Assembly (NCBI RefSeq): GCF_910592395.1
Contig: NC_088320.1
Location: 4,960,001-5,024,000, forward strand
Source of the DNA: Lineus longissimus
Lineage: Eukaryota > Nemertea > Pilidiophora > Heteronemertea > Lineidae
Length of the DNA stretch: 64,000 bases
Reading direction: 5' to 3'
Shown here: piece after piece, positions 60,201-64,000 of the stretch
Layout of the letters: each line of letters starts with the position of its first letter
How positions within the stretch are numbered: position 1 is the first letter of the stretch
The notes under the pieces: generated by a model
What the model saw: the letters and a program-made list of their open reading frames with translations, nothing else
The model's database searches: none
What the model was told of the DNA's origin: nothing
Position numbers and translations under genes: made by a program

Positions 60201-62679
60201 TGTCCAGGATAAACCCAAGGAAATGATATCTTTGAATCAAATAAACAAAGAACTGAACATGAACTTTTTAAAAAGAAGTGAACAGAAAAAGTAACATCTA
60301 ATAATGCAACATATTTTCTGGTCAAAATGCTGCAAGGAAAATAATGACTTACTTCTTGGTAAGCATAAATTGACTGTTCTGGCTGAAATATCATCACCAA
60401 TGTAAGAATGAAGTGTTTTTGAAAGTTATTACATCAAGGTTTCAGTGACTGAAATGTTTTTTTTTAATGGCCTTATAGTATCCCCTGACCCCCCTTACTT
60501 TACACCTATAATATCCAGCCCATAATCCATAATCAAATATCCTGGGTCAGGGTTGGCTCTGTGAATTTCTTCCTCCTAGGGACTTTTTAGCCAAGTGGCT
60601 GTCAGTCACTTTTAGCCATATGGACTCAGCTCTAGCCATTGCCCATCGTTTGTCCATCTTAGGGCCGACCCAGACCACTGTAACATGTGCGAGAATGGCA
60701 GCCCGCCAGTACTGAGACAAGCAAATCAACGAACGATTCGAGGAACTCGTGACCGGAGACTCCAAGGCAACGAATCGAGCAGGAAACTTGCCGATAATGT
60801 ATGCGTAAGGCGACCGCAGCGCCACCAAAACCACTAGCGGCAACGGGTAGAACTACAATGCAGACGATAGCAACCACGTGTGATAGCGCGGCCGCCCGCA
60901 ATGATAAAGTTTGACTGACTATAATGATCGTTCCTTGTTGCATTTGGTGTGGAAGTGGACCTTTTTGATAGACTTTGACCAATTTTCGCGCAACACTATT
61001 ACTCTCTTGCCAAATCATGGCAATTCAAATTGAATTCGCAAAATTTTTAGCCAGACATTGTTTTACATTCGTCACACATGTGCAGCATTCGCAAGTGGCG
61101 AAAATGTGAACGGGCGCGCCAACCCTTTGGGAGCACGAACTGAAGGGATGACTGGAGAAGGTTTTGACCCTTGGTTTGTAAGCGAAACACTTCTACCATC
61201 ACATCACCATGTTTCATAATCAATCAACTTACCCGGCATCAAGCTCTGTTGCCTCAAACACCTCACCCCCGACCGTTTCATTATCTGGGTTGAGGCATAT
61301 CTCGATCATGCTGTACATGGCCCGATGTCCCCATTCAGAGTCTTTGCGAGCCTTGTTGAAGTATTTTATGGCAACATTTGGATTGCCGATGTACCTGAAA
61401 GAACATGCCCAATTAATGAGGAGTGTTTGAGATAATGTTTCGCAAGAAACACCATAGCTACATGTAGTGTGTTCAAGGAGGGGTATGGTTTTTTTTTGGA
61501 AGCTATGACGGACAAAAAATGGACGGATTTTTGGAAAATCAAGCCCTTCTAAAGAGCAGACAAATTAGTGATCCTTTGAAAATTGGAAAGGTCTTATCCT
61601 TGGGCCAAAAGCAGATTCCCGAAATCTGATGCATACCATTCATAAAGTCCCTTGCTGTAGTTGAAGCCAGGCTCCATGGTCGCTTTACTAGAAGCGTTTT
61701 CGGCCAGCTCAAGGAAGCGCGGCACCTCGTCCAGTTTTCCCGCCCGGCGCATCAGGTCGACGAGTCTCGATAAAGCCTCGTAGTGATCAGGGCGGCGCTC
61801 GAGTAGCTGTTGAAAGTGATACGTCGCTTGGTCGTATTCGTTTTTGCGGAACATCAGGTCAGCCATCATCTGTAAGGTGAGACAAGCGTAAAGTACATCA
61901 TGTATGAAAAGATAAATCACCCTGCAAGCCAGCAATTATTGTTGCTGCAACCTTCGATCATGATCACCAGGACCTGCGACAAGAATTAGTGATTGCTGTG
62001 ACCTGCGACGAAACACCTACCACGGTAGCAGCGTCGTTTTCTTCATCATTTTTCAACAGCGTCGAGCACTGAAGCTGACACGAGTCGAGATCTTCAATCG
62101 TGAGGTAAAGCTGCGCAAGTTGCAGCATGACTTTGCTGTCGTTGTCCAGGTAAGTCAGCGCCTCTTTGTAACACTTGATGGCCTTGTCGTAGTCACGCTG
62201 GATGGTACCGTACTCAGCCATCTGGCAACAGATACTGAAAGAGAAGTTTTGAAAAGTTGTTTAGGACTGCTGGGTTATCCGCCCGGGCTGGGAGTGCATG
62301 GAGCGACTGGTCCATTGCAGCACCACTCCCCAGGCAAGTCTGGCAACAATTCATACTCCAGGGTCGAGGGACTTCGGTGACGGGGCCGAGTATGGAACCA
62401 CAACCCCATGAAGAAATTTCCTCCACAGAGCGGATTGTTACTGATAGATGTCTCTTATACACAAACACATGACAAAAATCACTCACTTTGAAGCAAATCT
62501 GCGCTGTACCGGCACACCATCTGGTTGTTCCAGCTGAACTCTCTTCAGAACTCTAGCCTGCATGTCCCGGGCCTTGTTCAGGGAGTGGAGGGAGTCCTCA
62601 ACGCGGTCCTGGCGTTTGTAGACTTTGGAGAGGAGCACGAGGTACTTGGCCTCATCTTGCATGGTCTGGAGGTCAGTCA
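54276..62679 (-). CDS. TTC21B: Tetratricopeptide repeat protein 21B / IFT139, C-terminal 494 residues (eight 3' exons; 5' part outside the window)
   Basis: IFT139 is a TPR-solenoid subunit of intraflagellar transport complex A, acting in retrograde transport in cilia. Exons on the minus strand are 62679-62487, 62234-62021, 61869-61637, 61394-61233, 59870-59681, 55040-54816, 54691-54571 and 54421-54276 (TAG); every border is GT-AG and phases join without a break. Family hallmarks in order are [125 protein letters not shown] (TPR), and the C-terminal [19 protein letters not shown]. Vertebrate proteins are about 1316 residues, so roughly 820 N-terminal residues lie past the right edge. The intron at 55041-59680 holds two DNA transposons. 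TTC21A is a paralogue, but the single-copy IFT139 form is expected in an invertebrate. Confidence 0.95.
55555..56700 (-). pseudogene. FLYWCH zinc finger + MULE-domain transposase, disrupted
   Basis: On the minus strand an N-terminal FLYWCH-like zinc finger ([18 protein letters not shown], then WTC, CKAT, HIH) leads into a MULE transposase core ([11 protein letters not shown], then [51 protein letters not shown]). The DGTF and the E-x-A/CxFH-WAQ motifs are characteristic of MULE transposases of animal elements. Two lesions are seen: an in-frame TGA at 56564-56566 inside the zinc finger, and a change of reading frame near 56070 between the two halves of the catalytic core. The frame ends at 55555 after [12 protein letters not shown]. 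No active protein is expected. Confidence 0.87.
56684..56970. repeat. Tandem repeat, ~79-bp unit, about 3.6 copies, inside the MULE
   Basis: The phrase GATGAAGGCCTGACTAGATATC recurs at about 56684, 56763, 56842 and 56922 with the intervening CAGACTGTGACATCTCTTATT and GCGTAATTAAGGGT conserved. The first copy overlaps the 5' end of the transposase frame, so the expansion probably arose in the element's own leader. Confidence 0.85.
57827..59196. mobile_element. Non-autonomous TIR element, 1.37 kb, AT-rich long inverted repeats, 8-bp target-site duplication
   Basis: AGATTCGT lies directly before the left end (57819-57826) and directly after the right end (59197-59204). The ends are perfect inverted repeats for 29 bases, starting ATGGCAAGCCGTTTGCTTCA. 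Inverted similarity, with a diverged T-rich middle, resumes at the inner ends of both arms (AAGTCGAACATTATGACGTC at about 58192 and, inverted, at about 58872), so each arm is near 0.4 kb. Both inner ends hold a full TGACGTCA palindrome (58205-58212 and 58854-58861). An 8-bp duplication fits hAT or related families, but the terminal bases are not the usual hAT CAG/CA start. The family is not recognised. Confidence 0.82.
58276..58626 (+). CDS. Unrecognised ORF, 116 codons, in the core of the AT-rich TIR element
   Basis: The ATG-to-stop frame occupies most of the unique core between the inverted arms. It has a plausible mixed composition ([55 protein letters not shown]) with four Cys and a short hydrophobic helix. 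No transposase motif is visible. It could be the remnant of a captured exon, a degraded element protein, or chance. Confidence 0.25.
   Translation: MPTYIHSRGPVYTVCKIAGGDVVDIAECLRQCPAMVRRSERARQSLDQNKLENCSRLLDDILGILSALYIRACDHFGAGVTSVVVPHVSVFPNNRQLERPRLFNRGDTQKNLSIYF
59270..59352. repeat. 41-bp direct duplication in the large TTC21B intron
   Basis: GTTCTAAGCCCGATCGCCTG, then C(C/A)AGAAACCTTCCCGCC, occurs twice in a row. Confidence 0.85.
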
Positions 62680-63173
62680 CTTGCATGAAAGAAATAGATG
62701 TCAAATTACCACTGAGTTAGAGTGGAGCACCATGAAGCAAGAATTAAACTGTAATATTTTGTCTTCCATGCATGGTCCTGAGTAGCCCCACTCTCCCTGT
62801 CTTCAGTCCTAGGTCTCATTTTATACACACCAGCTGAAATTTGCCTGGTCACTTATGAAAAAATCGCGGGGCAAAAAAGATAATTGAAAAAAGGCAGGGT
62901 GTTGCGCTACAACTCTTTTGCTGAAACACTAGTTCTGTCTTCAGGTGTTTTTCAGACAGAAAATCGGTGATCTATTCTAACTATGTATAATTAACGTGAG
63001 AGTGGAATTTGTGGTAAAAAGACATAAGATGTGGCTGAATTTGAACTCTTAGTAGACCAGGACTTCCTCAGAATCAGCATCTGAATGATAAATGCTAGCC
63101 AGAGTTTGGTGACGACCACTTTTGCAAACTACCCTCCTACTAATTGAGATGTTAACTATTCTGAGTGAGAGAG

Positions 63174-63385
63174 AGCTATTTTGGCGACAGTTCTGTACAT
63201 GCTGCTATTTACTCGAGTGGTCCTTTAACTGGGTGAAAGAGAACTATTTGGGCAACATTTCTGTACATGCTGCTATTTACCCGAGTTGTCCTTTAACTGG
63301 GTGAAAGAGAACTATTTGGGCGACAGTTCTGTACATGCTGCTATTCATCCAGCTCGTCCTTTAACTGGGTGAAAGGGAGCTATTT
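63174..63385. repeat. 68-bp tandem repeat, 3 copies
   Basis: ACTATTTGGGCGACAGTTCT, GTACATGCTGCTATTTACCC and GTCCTTTAACTGGGTGAAAG recur at 68-base spacing (starts near 63174, 63242, 63310, with a fourth beginning at 63378). It probably lies in a TTC21B intron. Confidence 0.85.
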
Positions 63386-64000
63386 TCACTGGCAGTAGCA
63401 CACACTGTTTTCAATCACAGAAATAAATCTTCACAAAAAATTATTAATCAAACCAACTTACTGATCAGAACAGGAACAACAACTTTAAGGAACACCCAAA
63501 TCTCAGTGGCGGATTAAAATGGGGGGGGGGGGGGTATTAAGCACCCCTAATTTTGTATGAGATCAAAATTTTTTTAGGGGGCCTCTCCCCAACAAGCAAA
63601 AAACTTCTACGTTTAGCCCTTAGTCTAGATGCCCGGGAAAGGCATTGGTCGATAAATTTTCAAATCTTTCTGGGGAGCGCCCCCAGACAGCACTCATTTT
63701 CAAGATTGCACCCTGGGTGTGGACCCCTATACGAAATTCCAGGGTCCGCTACTGAGACTCGACACGAAAAGTTCCACAACTGCATGAAGTTTTTGAAAAC
63801 CCAATAACAGAACCATCAATGAGTCATTCCACATTTTTAAAGATTACAAACCTGAACTCATAGTAGAGTTTCGAAAGAATTTACAAATAATACATGTAAC
63901 ATAAAATCAAAAATTAATAAGCGAGCCTTATATATTTTTGATAAAATGCAGCACCCAAGTAAAGGTTTAGATGCAGCGCAAAACAGAGATGGCTTTCAAA

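Noticed and set aside
60547-61018. Overlapping 98-120-codon frames on the minus strand inside TTC21B
   Set aside because: They lie in an intron between confirmed exons and have no recognisable domain; perhaps an old repeat with AGCCA-rich palindromes, but no ends could be fixed.

Overview
The window is nuclear DNA of an animal, most likely a marine invertebrate (a non-vertebrate deuterostome or a lophotrochozoan; the sequence does not decide). The reasons are spliceosomal GT-AG introns, AT-rich intergenic DNA full of short repeats, and three recognisable metazoan genes with vertebrate-like domain structure. No bacterial or viral genes were seen.

Layout. From 1 to 14 kb I find no convincing gene, only dispersed repeats: Tigger/pogo-like MITEs, a SINE, a decayed tandem array and a perfect 33-bp hairpin. 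At 14.2-15.2 kb are the first two coding exons of an unrecognised low-complexity protein on the minus strand. It is head to head with a small plus-strand mitochondrial membrane protein resembling COX14 (16.1-16.5 kb), and a 225-bp-armed foldback element lies between the two. From 16.9 to 18.8 kb are three different minisatellites. From 20 to 32 kb I see repeats, a possible small secreted peptide and a set of weak minus-strand exon candidates. INO80D (INO80 chromatin-remodelling complex) is complete on the minus strand at 32.9-38.7 kb in 10 coding exons. WDR37 (WD-repeat partner of PACS proteins) is complete on the plus strand at 41.0-47.5 kb in 10 coding exons, divergent from INO80D. Its fourth intron holds a tRNA-Arg(CCG) gene, a decayed tandem copy of that tRNA and a 1.2-kb composite repeat. 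The last eight coding exons of TTC21B (IFT139, intraflagellar transport complex A) run on the minus strand from 62.7 to 54.3 kb; the rest of the gene lies beyond the right edge.

The most striking mobile DNA is in the large TTC21B intron (55.04-59.68 kb). A FLYWCH/MULE transposon with an exact 9-bp target-site duplication and a dead transposase lies 46 bp from the duplication of a second, AT-rich element. That second element has long terminal inverted repeats and an 8-bp target-site duplication.

The recognised genes are unrelated housekeeping functions (chromatin, PACS/WDR37 signalling, cilia, perhaps respiratory-chain assembly). Nothing suggests they form a co-regulated system. All gene and element calls come from reading the sequence and from remembered family features; no database search was run.
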